NCBI GenBank assembly: GCA_903772945.1
Contig: CAICTM010000190.1
Coordinates: 31,008 to 95,007, forward strand
Reading direction: 5' to 3'
DNA: 64,000 nucleotides
DNA from: Seminavis robusta
Lineage: Eukaryota > Bacillariophyta > Bacillariophyceae > Naviculales > Naviculaceae
A program made the translations under genes and the position numbers. Shown one piece after another: positions 29,301-38,798 of the stretch. Below the pieces are notes generated by a model. That model had not been told where the DNA came from. It made no database searches and worked only from the letters and a program-made list of their open reading frames with translations. The first letter of the stretch is position 1. The number at the start of each line of letters is the position of its first letter.

Positions 29301-30205
29301 TTGCGAAGAAAACAAAGAGTCGAATTGTCGGTCCTGCAACCTATTGCTTTCGTAAAGCCTATGAAGTGGACGGCCGAGTTTCATTTCGTGTGGAGAATAG
29401 TGGATTTGAGTTGTCAAATGGCGATGGAATACGCGTGCTTGAACGTCGAGAGCTCATTTCAAAAAGAATGAAGCAACTCTTTCCCAACAATATGCAGTGT
29501 CAGTCCAGAGTTGAAGAGATAATGGTGCCCTTTCGCAGATTGACCGAGTTGCTATACGAAATTTCCACCATGATGAAATCTCAGCGCCGCTGGTCGGATG
29601 AAGATGCAACCAAATTTGATTCAATTACTCAACAATATGCAAAGCTTTGGTTGGAATTCAAAAGCGATAAAGATGGAAGCTCAAACGGAGAAGAAATGAA
29701 TGTTTTTAATAAGCTTCACGTCCTCCGTGCCCACCTATCGGCTTTTGCAACCAACAACCTAATGCTTGGGAGATGTTCCGAAGAGGGTTTTGAATCGGCT
29801 CACAAACGCATCGAAGCAATCCGACAGCCTCTGGTGTGTATGACAAGTACCGAGGCGAGAGCCAACAACATATTTCGCAGGATTATGCTGCAGTGTCGAC
29901 CGGAAGTTGAAGCCATACGTCTATCAATCGAAGAACGCTTTGGGGGCAAGAAGAGAGCTCCATACAAGAAGACAACACGAGCACTTAAATCGGCGGATAA
30001 TGCTCCTGCAGCAACCGATCAAACGTCCCAAGTCCGTCTTCTAGATGGCTTTATCCACTCAATCAATGGCTATGTTATTAAGCAGGGATGGAAGGATCAC
30101 TTTGAATATGTTTGTTTCAGCAAAGTGCCAGCGGCATGGACGGAACCTTTCTCAAAAGACGAAAGTCTCGGCGGTGTTTACCGAGCCAATGCTGAATACA
30201 TTTGA
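26381..30205 (+). CDS. Transposase-like protein with predicted RNase H fold
   Basis: 1274 residues in one exon; the methionine at residue 20 (26438) is an alternative start. Residues 1-340 are variable and low-complexity (ASAPAPAPPP, ATQTDPTHESKATQTE). The middle carries an acidic QGTDRGGD element (Asp562, Asp566) followed by a segment like SGGNAPQYCIPLAFYEYGKESY. A zinc-cluster-like CPCTMC (Cys773, 775, 778) comes next. Residues 1115-1150 read KLHVLRAHLSAFATNNLMLGRCSEEGFESAHKR, with Glu1134, 1135 and 1138 and His1141. This order (DxGG, GxxG...PCxxC, KxHxLxxH, LGxxSEEGxExxH) matches an unnamed RNase H-fold transposase-like family I know from animal genomes, so the protein probably is, or derives from, a DDE-type DNA transposase. 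A helical insert lies at about 900-990. Frame is intact throughout, suggesting recent activity or domestication. Confidence 0.68.
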   Translation: MQLQEDIGCILGLQIEVAAMELRRRQNPFLEAINTTNDVQPASAPAPAPPPVALITPNEQVAVSQSSSVADNLLLALRDTISSRKTRNTPLFEFIKGGNKSFKEKGWLRRALLDADSAARFAIQERENYFLLLIFMGLSGTGPEVDEKSKQDTSPMALLSQAWGFSKPAVRRACGVPLDDDNFLDSLLPCEVRKRNKCASSWTPQAKANRLISEAEPDGFVSPDFAATRQSKKRDMKATPNLLSGMESLGLESPRTPTVMSAMRFFGRQDAFDAGRQQRTRLDFGERSPLIEETEEQSDATQTDPTHESKATQTEMKSRVQAEIKTHSISGDCEEEICRALFLLFQKKAVPIDQTSRTNENKILTVRQFRSGSSMKLLRIKQSRRWTKGDERGRKIKRKAQLVETLLDNLDVSESELLSILKIVGRNHSLHVFADDSECRLSIEQCAAMMQYLPTTVRGLERLSRFFKATLSSFGDQLFPTMLRKKLASYAMESFDLKLGFEMVSLEIGGEKRNERCLHAWVKEPAKVIETLTQSAIMAGKFEESAAFCKHHNQLTVVQGTDRGGDITLCLVRVANRSGGNAPQYCIPLAFYEYGKESYSNLEKTIFNPSKPTKNFLQKMLNGDFQMIVVEINEGSIAVDAQCCILDCATTLRIDRLPDSSTLRLEAYETPLPRLVTVFNEEESRNSEENPSRHKQFIQLVGKASNEATHEYTGLALTNCFGRDVFQATFREPLQITTTSSVRIRSLRIRGITADDIKCNTAVMGQGTAGVMCPCTMCIGRKKEFSRFLSLPSNQQPALRKGDNANPTLYDGFVEDAGGRVDWVRANSAGQAKTLKLRYHSVVHQPLLYTPPEHNSGSGMHVSSGLLTHLTMRMLDLLGKIDRELPWLEQLSPLMEEARRFSIASVKEAEKLRREDTRLQRDAKAAERLSMTTSQLNSISADRSELARKLKTKTKACESAKLFLEKGNDFLDGVAKKTKSRIVGPATYCFRKAYEVDGRVSFRVENSGFELSNGDGIRVLERRELISKRMKQLFPNNMQCQSRVEEIMVPFRRLTELLYEISTMMKSQRRWSDEDATKFDSITQQYAKLWLEFKSDKDGSSNGEEMNVFNKLHVLRAHLSAFATNNLMLGRCSEEGFESAHKRIEAIRQPLVCMTSTEARANNIFRRIMLQCRPEVEAIRLSIEERFGGKKRAPYKKTTRALKSADNAPAATDQTSQVRLLDGFIHSINGYVIKQGWKDHFEYVCFSKVPAAWTEPFSKDESLGGVYRANAEYI

Positions 30206-30806
30206 ATACGCCTAAGCTATAGTGCTCCAGCCCTGTGCAAACAAATGTAGTTTTTAGCACGATATCTGCTCGTACCGTCATTTGCAACAGCGCTTTCTGA
30301 CTGCTGCAGCGGTGGCAGGTGTTGGGCCAACGCTGGGAAATGGACATGTGCTGGTCTGAATTTTGGTCTATTCGATGTCCGCCCATGGGAAAAAGTCTCT
30401 TGGGGACACATATGGCTTCATAGGCGACTCTAGCGTCCTTCGTGGGGAGGAGAGAGGCTTGGTTGACGGCGCTTTTCGCTATGGTGGTCGATTTTGTCAC
30501 TCGGAAAGGTTTGAAGTTAGAAAACAATAATAATAATGTAGCGCGCCGGGCAGCTAATGCCCAACTGATGGGGGTATGAACCGATGTGACCGTCTACCTG
30601 TCCCAATACGTGACTCAGGTGCCGATCTGACTGCATTTTCCGCGGATCACCATTGGATCTTGGCAGCAGATCTTCCATTGCATTCTTCCTTCTTCCAACA
30701 CGCAACAACCACAGCTGTGGCATTCTCACAATTTCTCACAAATTTTATAGTGGGCTTCTCTTGACTTTTTGTTCCTCTCTCCAATCAACTAATAAGTGGT
30801 GTAACC
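30206..30806. other. Intergenic, Hsp10 upstream region
   Basis: Between the transposase-like gene and the Hsp10 start. No gene is supported. A GC-rich block at 30540-30560 (gcgcgccgggc) interrupts AT-rich sequence. No terminal inverted repeat matching the region before 24000 could be found by eye. Confidence 0.45.
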
Positions 30807-31311
30807 ATGTTCCGAACACGCGTAAGTGGTGGCGTCCAATGTGTGTGTGTCTTGAACAAAATGGTTTGGGCATTGAAATGAGGTTTGGAGGCTTTTTCTG
30901 TCAGCAGCTTCTTTAGTGGGATAATGGCCGAGTTCAGCTTCGGTTGGTTGATGCTCTATTGGTTTGACTGATCTCTTCTTTTTGTACTTTCATTGCAATG
31001 TTTTCATCATTCAGGCCCTCGCACGAACTCTGAAGCCCTTGGGTGACCGAATTTTGGTCAAGAGAGCTCCCAAGGAAGTTCAGACTGCCAGTGGTATTTA
31101 TCTCCCTACCGACAAGACCAAAGATCCCAATGAAGGAGAAGTGGTGGCGGCTGGACCCGGGGAACGTGATGTGACCGGCACTCTTCACAAAACAAGCCTC
31201 CAAGCAGGTGATAAGGTTCTTCTTCCGGAATATGGAGGAAGCAAAGTCACAATTGAGGACCAGGAATTGTTTCTCATCCGAGAATCGGATATTTTGGGAA
31301 AATTTGAGTAA
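30807..31311 (+). CDS. Mitochondrial-type co-chaperonin Hsp10 (GroES family), two exons
   Basis: 103 residues from a 15-nt exon 1 (30807-30821, MFRTR) and exon 2 (31015-31311). The 193-nt intron starts GTAAGT and ends TTCAG, in phase 0. The protein forms the heptameric lid of the Hsp60 chaperonin. LKPLGDRILVKRAPKE is the classic first strand, TASGIYLPTDKT covers the mobile loop that contacts Hsp60, then GEVVAAGPGER, GDKVLLPEYGGSKV and a final LIRESDILGKFE. The full length is typical for Hsp10. The short Arg-containing N-terminus (MFRTRALARTL) fits the non-cleaved mitochondrial targeting helix of Hsp10. Without exon 1 the frame would start inside the intron, so the spliced model is preferred. 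Confidence 0.93.
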
Positions 31312-32396
31312 AGGCAAAAAGATTAAAGAATAGAAGTGGATGAAATGACAAACCTGGATATTGGATATGTGATGATGATGATGATGATGAGGATGAGCAA
31401 ATATGGATTGGTGTTTTGGTTTGACGGTGGGAAGAATTGGTGATTGATGGATTTTTCAAAATACTCAAACAATCAACTGGAATGCATCCTCCTTGATGAC
31501 ATTACATCTTCCCCTGACGAATGTACGACTGTACTTAGAAATCAAAGGCGGTTTGAATAATTGAATCCTTACTCTCCGATGGAAGCATTCTTTGTCCCTC
31601 GGGCATGGCATTTTTCTGTCAGACACTCGATGGCTTCCGTATGTTGAATTCCTGTGGCCTTGCTTTATTCTGTAGGATTGTCGTTTTCTGGAATACGGCC
31701 ATTGTCTATTTTTGTTTGTCGAGGCTTCGTTGTGGAGGACTCGTCACTCGTTTAACATTCAATTCATGCAGATTGCCGCGCCTAGCTGCATTATTTGTCG
31801 GGAAACTCTTGTTTTCAATGGGAACAAGATGGCATCCACAACAGCTAGCTAAAAGTCTGTGGCTTTGTTTTGATTCTCGAGATCTATTTTTGTACCATGA
31901 AATGGTTATAGTATGTTGTGACTATCATATCAGCGCTTCGTTCTGTAGCACAGTTTTTGTCTTCCATGCTGTGGTCAGCAAACCAAGACATTCTGCCAGC
32001 ATGCATTGGACACTTGCTGTACTCAACACTTCCTTCTTGTCTCGCTCGGTACCGCACCAGTGCACAGTGCACAGGATGCCGTAGTGAGGCAACACCTGCC
32101 AATGCTGCTGAAACCAAAAAGTCAAATGACTGGCTTCACGCCACATCCCCCAGGATCGCAACTAGATGTGACGGCTACGAGTAGTAGCTATGACAGCGCA
32201 TTCTCGGCTACGAGTATATAGCTAGCTTACTCCACGAAAAATACCATAGCAAGTCATCCATAGCTTAAACCATTGTTCTTTGTTTCAGTTACTCATTCAT
32301 CGCGAGGAACACTGAACGCAAAAACCGCACAGCTCTTGTTAGGCCGGTGCAGGTTGATACAAGCATTTGCAGGTACAAGACTGTTCTCCAGTATAC
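31312..32396. other. Intergenic between convergent genes
   Basis: 3' flanks of Hsp10 and the serine/arginine-rich gene. A (GAT)n run sits at about 31368-31392. No credible gene among the short overlapping frames. Confidence 0.55.
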
Positions 32397-35300
32397 TCAC
32401 GTGATATCCTGAAAGTAGGCATTGGGATACATCTCTCGCTTGATAGTAACTAATGGTACCTCGGGGACTCGTTTCTCGGCCTTGCGCCTTCGTATCTTCT
32501 TCTTTCTCCTGTTGTCAAACGAAAGAAGCCAAAATGTGAGTGGGCGACAATAGTGTTCCGCATCCAGCCAGCAACTTTTTGGGCACTGGGACAACGCCCA
32601 TTCACAGTGGTGCCACACACCTCAACTTACGGTAGCTCAGGCATGACAGGTGCAATGGCCGTTGCCGAGCGGGGGATCGACGATCGCATCACAGTCACCG
32701 TTTCTTTGATAATGTCATCAACAGACTTGTCCACCTCTTCGTGCTTGGGGAGATCTGCCGTGGCTAGGTGTTTATCGGGAGCTCTGAGGATGCGTGGATA
32801 GCGAGAGATAAAAGCAAGCAGGTGCATTTGTGAGGACGGAGTAAGACCACTACCGATTCGGCACCACAGAGAGCATTGGGGACGAGATGCATAAATCAAA
32901 TGACAACTTACTGAACAGCAGGCAAGGAGAAAAGATCATTCGCGCCATGTGCCATTGCAATGTCGGATGGGACTTCTGAGCGACCTCTGCTGCTCTGGCG
33001 ACTATGAGGTCGCTCCCTTTGACCATTTGTGGCCACGTGCAGACTTCTCTGGCGGCTGTGGCTCCTCTCCCTTTGATTGTACGTGTCCACATGAGGACTT
33101 CGCTGGCGGCTTCGACTCCTTTCCGTTTGATAGTTTGAGGGGATGTATGGACCTTGACTTCTTTCGCGACTTTGACTGCGCTCTCTGCGATAGTCGATGG
33201 CCACGTGTGGACTTGCATTATTTCTCTGGCGACTTCGGCTTCGGCTCCTCTCCCTCTCATGGTTTCTGGCCCTGAGAGGAATAGGGGTTGACATTGCTGG
33301 GATAGAACGAGGCGACGGCAACACCGGACGAAGTCGTCCTGTATCTGGGGTTACCGGGTATGCTGCTTCGTACGGATCCAGTTCATCAACCATGCGTTGA
33401 ATGCCCTCGGCAGAAGCTGCCCGAGACGATCGATCAATCTCGTCGGACACTCGCCTCATGCTTCGATCAACTTCGTCAGCAACACGCATCAATCCTTGGT
33501 CAATCTCGTCCGCGCGCAGCATGCCTGGAGATAATACAGTCGTCGTCGAACGTGGGTCATAGTCTGATAAGCAGGCCTGCAATCCACCATCGCCATCGCG
33601 AACCTCGGAACTTCTCGAAGTCAATTTGAACAACAATGACCAAATTGAGTTTCGAAAGGAAGCAATCTCATTTCCTCCAAACAAGCGAAATTGACTTACT
33701 TTTGCCCAGCACGCGGGTATCCTTGTGATGGATGTTGAGCAGGTTGAGCTTTATAATGCCCTGTTTGGCGGATAGTGGTACTGTCGTGGCCATCTCCAAC
33801 ACCAGCAGCGTTTGCTGGACTAGGCTCTGGTTTGCGGACAAGCGCAGCTTCATTCCCAGCTACCCGTATAGTCGGCGAAAGTTGCTGGTAGTGCACTTGA
33901 GTATGATTGCGGCCAACATCAAGTGTTCCGTGTCCATGACTATGCCCTGGGTACACCTGGTCGACTCCGCCGTTGTCCTGTTCTACAATTTGTGGCGGAT
34001 GGCCATGGTATACATGTTCCTGTTGGTCAGCTTCCACTCTGCCCCGAGCAGAATATAGTTCTGGTGCGCGGCCCGCAGGTGCATCGTCGCGACTGTCTTC
34101 AACTACGCAAGTGACATGATAATGCTCCGGTTGGTGAGCTTCCTCAGGATCCCTGTGAACGTCATGTCCTGCTTCCTTGATATGCTTCCTGTTTGGATTT
34201 GTCAGGTTGGACGATCGAGACGGTGTAGATCTCCGTCGTCGCCCCTTCGGATCTTTGTATTTAGCCTTGGTACCACCAGGCTCTTGTTGAGCTCTGGAAA
34301 CTCGTTGTGCAGCATAGACAGGTGGATCAGAACTACCGATGCCACTACCGGTAGTGTTTCTCGTGGCATTCGGTTCATTGTCAGCTGGTGCGCTCATACG
34401 GTTTCTCTGCGGTGGATCTCGTGTCTTTGTTTCTGCATTCTTAGCTCTCGCAATATACTGAATGAGATCTGATGGTCCGGCAAGCTCTTGAGATGCAAGG
34501 CTCTTCTCCCCTCTGCGCCGTGATGACGAAGATTCGGATCTGTTCGGATGACCGTGGGATGCTTCACGGCTAATGCTGCCCCCCAGCTTTGATGACGAAG
34601 AAACCGATCTGTTGGGCTGAGCATGAGAAACTTGAGAATCGGAAGATTCTCCACTCCTTGACTTTTGGCTCAAAGCACGAGAGGAAGAAAAACCTCCTCG
34701 AGCTGGACTGCTGGACTTTGTCTTGCGGCTGACTTGTGAAGCGGAAAACCGAGTTTGCCCACTCCTTGACATGGGACTAGCATCTATCGGCACAACACGG
34801 GACTGTCCGCTCCTCCTTGACACGGGGCTGGCCTCATGCGGCGTAACGCGTGAGTGTCCACTCCTCTTGGACTTGCGGCTGATAGTCGCTCTCACCTCTG
34901 ATATTCCCGAGGCTTCCGATCCAGAAGCTTCCGAGGCGGGGTTTGGTGGGTCAAGCCCTCTGTGTGGGCTGGCCACTCTGGCAATTGGAATTCTCCTTAT
35001 TTCACCGGAACGCCTACTAGTAGTAGTGCTTGACTGAATCGGGGGGTCATTTTGGATCTTCAGGGTACTATGAAGCCCCGATATGTCCGTGCTCACGTCT
35101 CCTTCGTCCTTGGATTTGACAAAGAGCCACTCTGGTGGTTCCACTCGATCATCATCTACAGCCAGCATCTCTCTACCCCCTACTAGCTGGTCATAGGATA
35201 GATCTCGGCTCTCTCGCGCCTGGGAAGCACGACCTCCATCGGGCTCTCTGGGACTACTAGTTTTGCCGCCACCGAACCAATCGCCTTGTGCTTGAATTTT

Positions 35301-36266
35301 CCGAATAAGCGACGCTATTTGCAAGGCTTCATCTTCTGCTCCGGTTGCCTTGATGGCTTCGATCAATTGAGCAATATGAGCCGCAGCTTCAGCACTGTCC
35401 TCGTCTGTAGGCTTGGGGTAGGGTTCATCCTTCTCATTATTATCGAGTGGCGGAAAAGAGTTGTCGCGTGCGTGATCGTTTACTCCAACGATTTGGTAAA
35501 CGTCGTTCCCTTTGGACCCGCCTCCCTGGTGATGAATCACTTTGTGGCCGTCTACGATGCTCACATGTTTCTTGTTGTCCGAGTATGATGTGTTTGTGTT
35601 TGGGTTGTCACCAGTGCTACTGATGCGACTGCTGCTGGTGATGCTGGCCCCTCTTGGATTGCCGGTACTGGTTTTGGAATAGATCGACGAACTCGAGGTG
35701 CTTTGTTTGTCGTCTGCTCGTTTTCGATGGTCGACTGTACTAGTTTTATTCACATATCCCACCCCTCCACGGGTAGCCTTGGTCGAATCGCAGGTTGCCG
35801 ACTTGCTTTCGTCGTTGGCGTTAGCGGCCGCGGCCCGTGCCAGCTTGACGACGGGAAGTTTGCCCTTGCCAATCGAGTTGAGTCTGTGTGCTTGAAGACT
35901 ACTGACATAAAAGCACTTGTTGCACTTGACAATCCGTCTAGTCTCCAAGGAATAAATGGGAAAATCAAAGCACGGAGACGTCAAGACTCGATCCATTTCG
36001 ACCACGTGGACAATCCCTGAACAGTTGGCCTTGAGACAGTAACAGTTCATCCCCAGCAAATGTGTTTGCATGACCGATCGCTTGGTAGATTGAGATTCCC
36101 CGATAAAGCAGCTAAGAAAGGAGGGACTCGCTTTGTTGGTTCCATTCTGTTGATTGTGCGGTGGGTATCTCAACGACGAACGACCCTTTCGTTCGGCGGG
36201 TGACAAAGGTCTCCGTAGAGGAGACGACGGCCGTCTGACGGGCGACGAGGACCTCATCATTGTCAT
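32397..36266 (-). CDS. Four-exon serine/arginine-rich protein with cysteine motif
   Basis: 1177 residues from exons 36266-33700, 33613-32912, 32783-32631 and 32508-32397. The introns are 86, 128 and 122 nt, all GTAAGT...AG, and each is phase 2 and restores frame. Family not recognised. Residues 1-30 are Arg/Ser/Pro-rich. Cys75, Cys77, Cys82 and the pair Cys115/Cys118 (CYCLKANC ... CNKC) may bind zinc. The next 700 residues are disordered, Ser/Arg/Gln-rich, with scattered SGQSR and RSESSS units. Exon 2 encodes short heptad-like DE(I/V)DR repeats, then four or five units of about 22 residues around RERSxSRQRS. The C-terminus is basic (KKKIRRRKAEKR). SR-type repeats suggest a nuclear, RNA-associated or scaffold role, but that is inference. 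Confidence 0.75.
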
Positions 36267-37179
36267 GTGGTAGTTAGTTTACTCGATAACAGGATGTTGG
36301 CAGCACTCGTCATGCATGGAAGCAGCAGCCAAGCTCTTCATTGGTGGCAGCCACAGTCGCTCGACCTGCGCCTCTGCATCGCCAAAGTTCCGTTGGGGTC
36401 GTCAAAATTGTGAGGGCCAACAGTTGGAGCATGCCGCCAAACTCTTGGCGATGGTTGATAATTCTTTTGAAGGTGTGCATCCTCGAGCCACTTTTTCACT
36501 TCTTTCGTGTCAATCGAGTTCACACACAGAGCTACTAGCTAGTGCCGGTACCACACATCACAGATTACCCGTGCGTGGGCCACCACAAAGATCTTGCGAC
36601 GGCGACCATGAAACAGATGACCTATCAACGCTCTGTCGGTGCACTGGTGGCGGTACGGCTGTATCCTCCGATCGATCGTCCATGCATCACCTTCTTCGTG
36701 GACTTTCCTTTTGCATCTGTCTCTTTCCCTGACATTCACCTGTGACCGTGCAGTCCAGAACAACGTTCTGTATATATTGGAAGCAAAGCTATCTAGCCGG
36801 AGGTGGGACTAATAGCTAGAAGCCATCCAGCAAGACGCGAGGGAAGCTATTAGCGTAATACGTTTGTGACGATAAGCGAATCCCTCATCTTCTACTGCCT
36901 GGTTTGAATGCAACATTCATGGATATACCACGTTTAGCTCTTTACATCATGATCGTACCGCACTGCAGCACCCACTCAACACTTTGATGGGAGAGCAATA
37001 ACCACTCCAACAACAGCAGCAAGAACTACGGTGTACACGACGGATCAACCTCGACCATGGCGCTCCTGTCGCCGCATCTTTCCTCGGGCTGTTGTCAGGT
37101 AGATTACACACAGAGATCTCCCGCCTCACTGGTGGCCTCGCTCTCGGCTGCGATCTTGTCGCCGTTCCAGGCCCGACGG
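36267..37179. other. Intergenic, no gene recognised
   Basis: Promoter side of the serine/arginine-rich gene and 3' flank of the methyltransferase, both minus strand. Short frames up to 138 codons overlap on both strands without domains. Confidence 0.5.
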
Positions 37180-38274
37180 TCACTCGTGTACCTTCGGCTT
37201 TGCCTCAGCTTTGCACGGCTGACCTGGATTCCCAGTCGACCGGGAGATTTCTTTTTGGCCCCCTCTAGAATGAGCAATCTCCTTACAGGGAAGTTGGACA
37301 GGTTGAAGCGCAGAGACTTGAGTCGGGCTTGCCAGGGAAGCCCGCCAACCAGCAATTGGTTCCGTGACCGGGAATACCAAACGATGGCAATGCTTCACAT
37401 CTCGGAGACCCGCATTTCTCATTTGTTGCTTCAATTGATTGACAAATCGTTTTTCACGCCAGAGCATGCGAAGGAATTCCAGTGCAACACAGCCTGCACT
37501 CATGATCGAGCTGATTCTCCATCGCCGAAGCATGAAGCTACGGGCAATATTCTGACTCACAATGGACCCCACAATGGAATACCCAATTGACAAGGCTAAC
37601 CGACTGTCCTCACTTTGCCGAAGAAATGGATTGGCCAACCCTACCCAGAAAGCCACTTCAAACCACCATTGTCCGTCCCAGAGCAGCGGATCTTTCACGT
37701 GCCATCCAATGCCGCTGGAGAGCACCAAGAGAGCCAGCATGCGGAAGTTCCATGACTTGAGTCCCTGACTGACTACCACAATTCCTCCTTCGCGACATGC
37801 TTGTACAGCTTGCTTCCATGCATGCACCATCGGGAGTCTGGGAGCATCTGTTGTGAAAAAGCTGAGGGCACCAGCGGAGGACACGACAATGTCAAATTGG
37901 CAAGAGTAGCTAATATGGCCTTGATCCAAACAAGGTCCCGTTGCCATGGCATTGGGAAATGGTTCCAGTGTTTGTTGGGCTGCCGCGGTTGCGTCGACAT
38001 CCATATCGACCGCCAACACGTGGTCCGCTCCTTTCTCGGCCAATGCACGCGACAATCCTCCGCCGCCGCAACCCCAATCCAAAACCTTCCTGCGTCCGTT
38101 CCGCCAAGGTGCTGTTTGTGTGATGTAGCGAGCAACTGGATCTGGCCGGTAACCAATCTCGGAGAACCAATTGCCCTCTTGACTCCTACTGGAAGCGTAG
38201 TCGAGAACTAGCCAAAACATGTAGCCTTCCACAGCTTTTCTCAGGAACTCACGACAAGGCATGGTCGCTGTCAA
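37180..38274 (-). CDS. Class I SAM-dependent methyltransferase
   Basis: 364 residues. Motif I is clear at residues about 64-73 (VLDWGCGGGG), followed by the acidic SAM-ribose contact AVDMD (88-92) and FDIVVSSAGALSFF as the motif IV region. It should transfer a methyl group from S-adenosylmethionine to an unknown acceptor. The middle part (about 165-215) is hydrophobic and Trp-rich (MLALLVLSSGIGW, WWFEVAFWVGLANPF), which suggests membrane contact or a lipophilic substrate. The last 60 residues are basic and Gln/Ser/Lys-rich. There is no clear signal peptide. Single exon; the first ATG is followed by a plausible helical leader (CREFLRKAVEGYMFWLVLDYA). Confidence 0.8.
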   Translation of the reverse strand: MTATMPCREFLRKAVEGYMFWLVLDYASSRSQEGNWFSEIGYRPDPVARYITQTAPWRNGRRKVLDWGCGGGGLSRALAEKGADHVLAVDMDVDATAAAQQTLEPFPNAMATGPCLDQGHISYSCQFDIVVSSAGALSFFTTDAPRLPMVHAWKQAVQACREGGIVVVSQGLKSWNFRMLALLVLSSGIGWHVKDPLLWDGQWWFEVAFWVGLANPFLRQSEDSRLALSIGYSIVGSIVSQNIARSFMLRRWRISSIMSAGCVALEFLRMLWREKRFVNQLKQQMRNAGLRDVKHCHRLVFPVTEPIAGWRASLASPTQVSALQPVQLPCKEIAHSRGGQKEISRSTGNPGQPCKAEAKPKVHE

Positions 38275-38798
38275 GGCACAGTACCGGTAAATACACTTCC
38301 ATGCAAGAGGAACAAGCAGCCGATGGTGCGGTATCGGCCGAGGCTTGTTAAAAAAACAATCGTTTCAACGTGGATCAAAGCAAATGATTTCGGCGCAACC
38401 AGATACTTCAGACTTTCATGCAAGTTTTTGTGCACCTTCCAAAGAGTGACGGAAGCTACCGGTACCGTACATATTATTGTAGTACTGTATGATACCATTG
38501 TACTAGTGTATGTGATACTGTACCTGGAAGTCTCGACGTGTTGCCTACGATACGAAGAGGAAAGACCTAAGATGGGCTCCGAGTGCGACAACCCCTCGTG
38601 GAGTGTGGAATCTATCGGTTCTGGAAACTACAAAGAGGATCACGTGCACAAGGTTTTTTAAAGATGCCAATGTGTTTTTGTGAGCTGGCGGCCTGTGGCT
38701 CATTTTTATTGTTTACATGGTCGTTTCTTGTCGATCTGGTGTGTGCGATAGCCTGAAGGAGATCAAACTGTTTGAGGCGCACTGTCTATTCGGTGGCA
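38275..38798. other. Short intergenic, partly duplicated
   Basis: From about 38511 this is the 3' flank of the truncated glycosyltransferase copy and matches 18675 onward. The rest lacks features apart from ACCGGT motifs near 38283 and 38458. Confidence 0.5.

Noticed and set aside
24000-30800. Terminal inverted repeats and target duplications around the transposase-like locus
   Set aside because: No convincing pair was found by reading the flanks, so element boundaries are not annotated.
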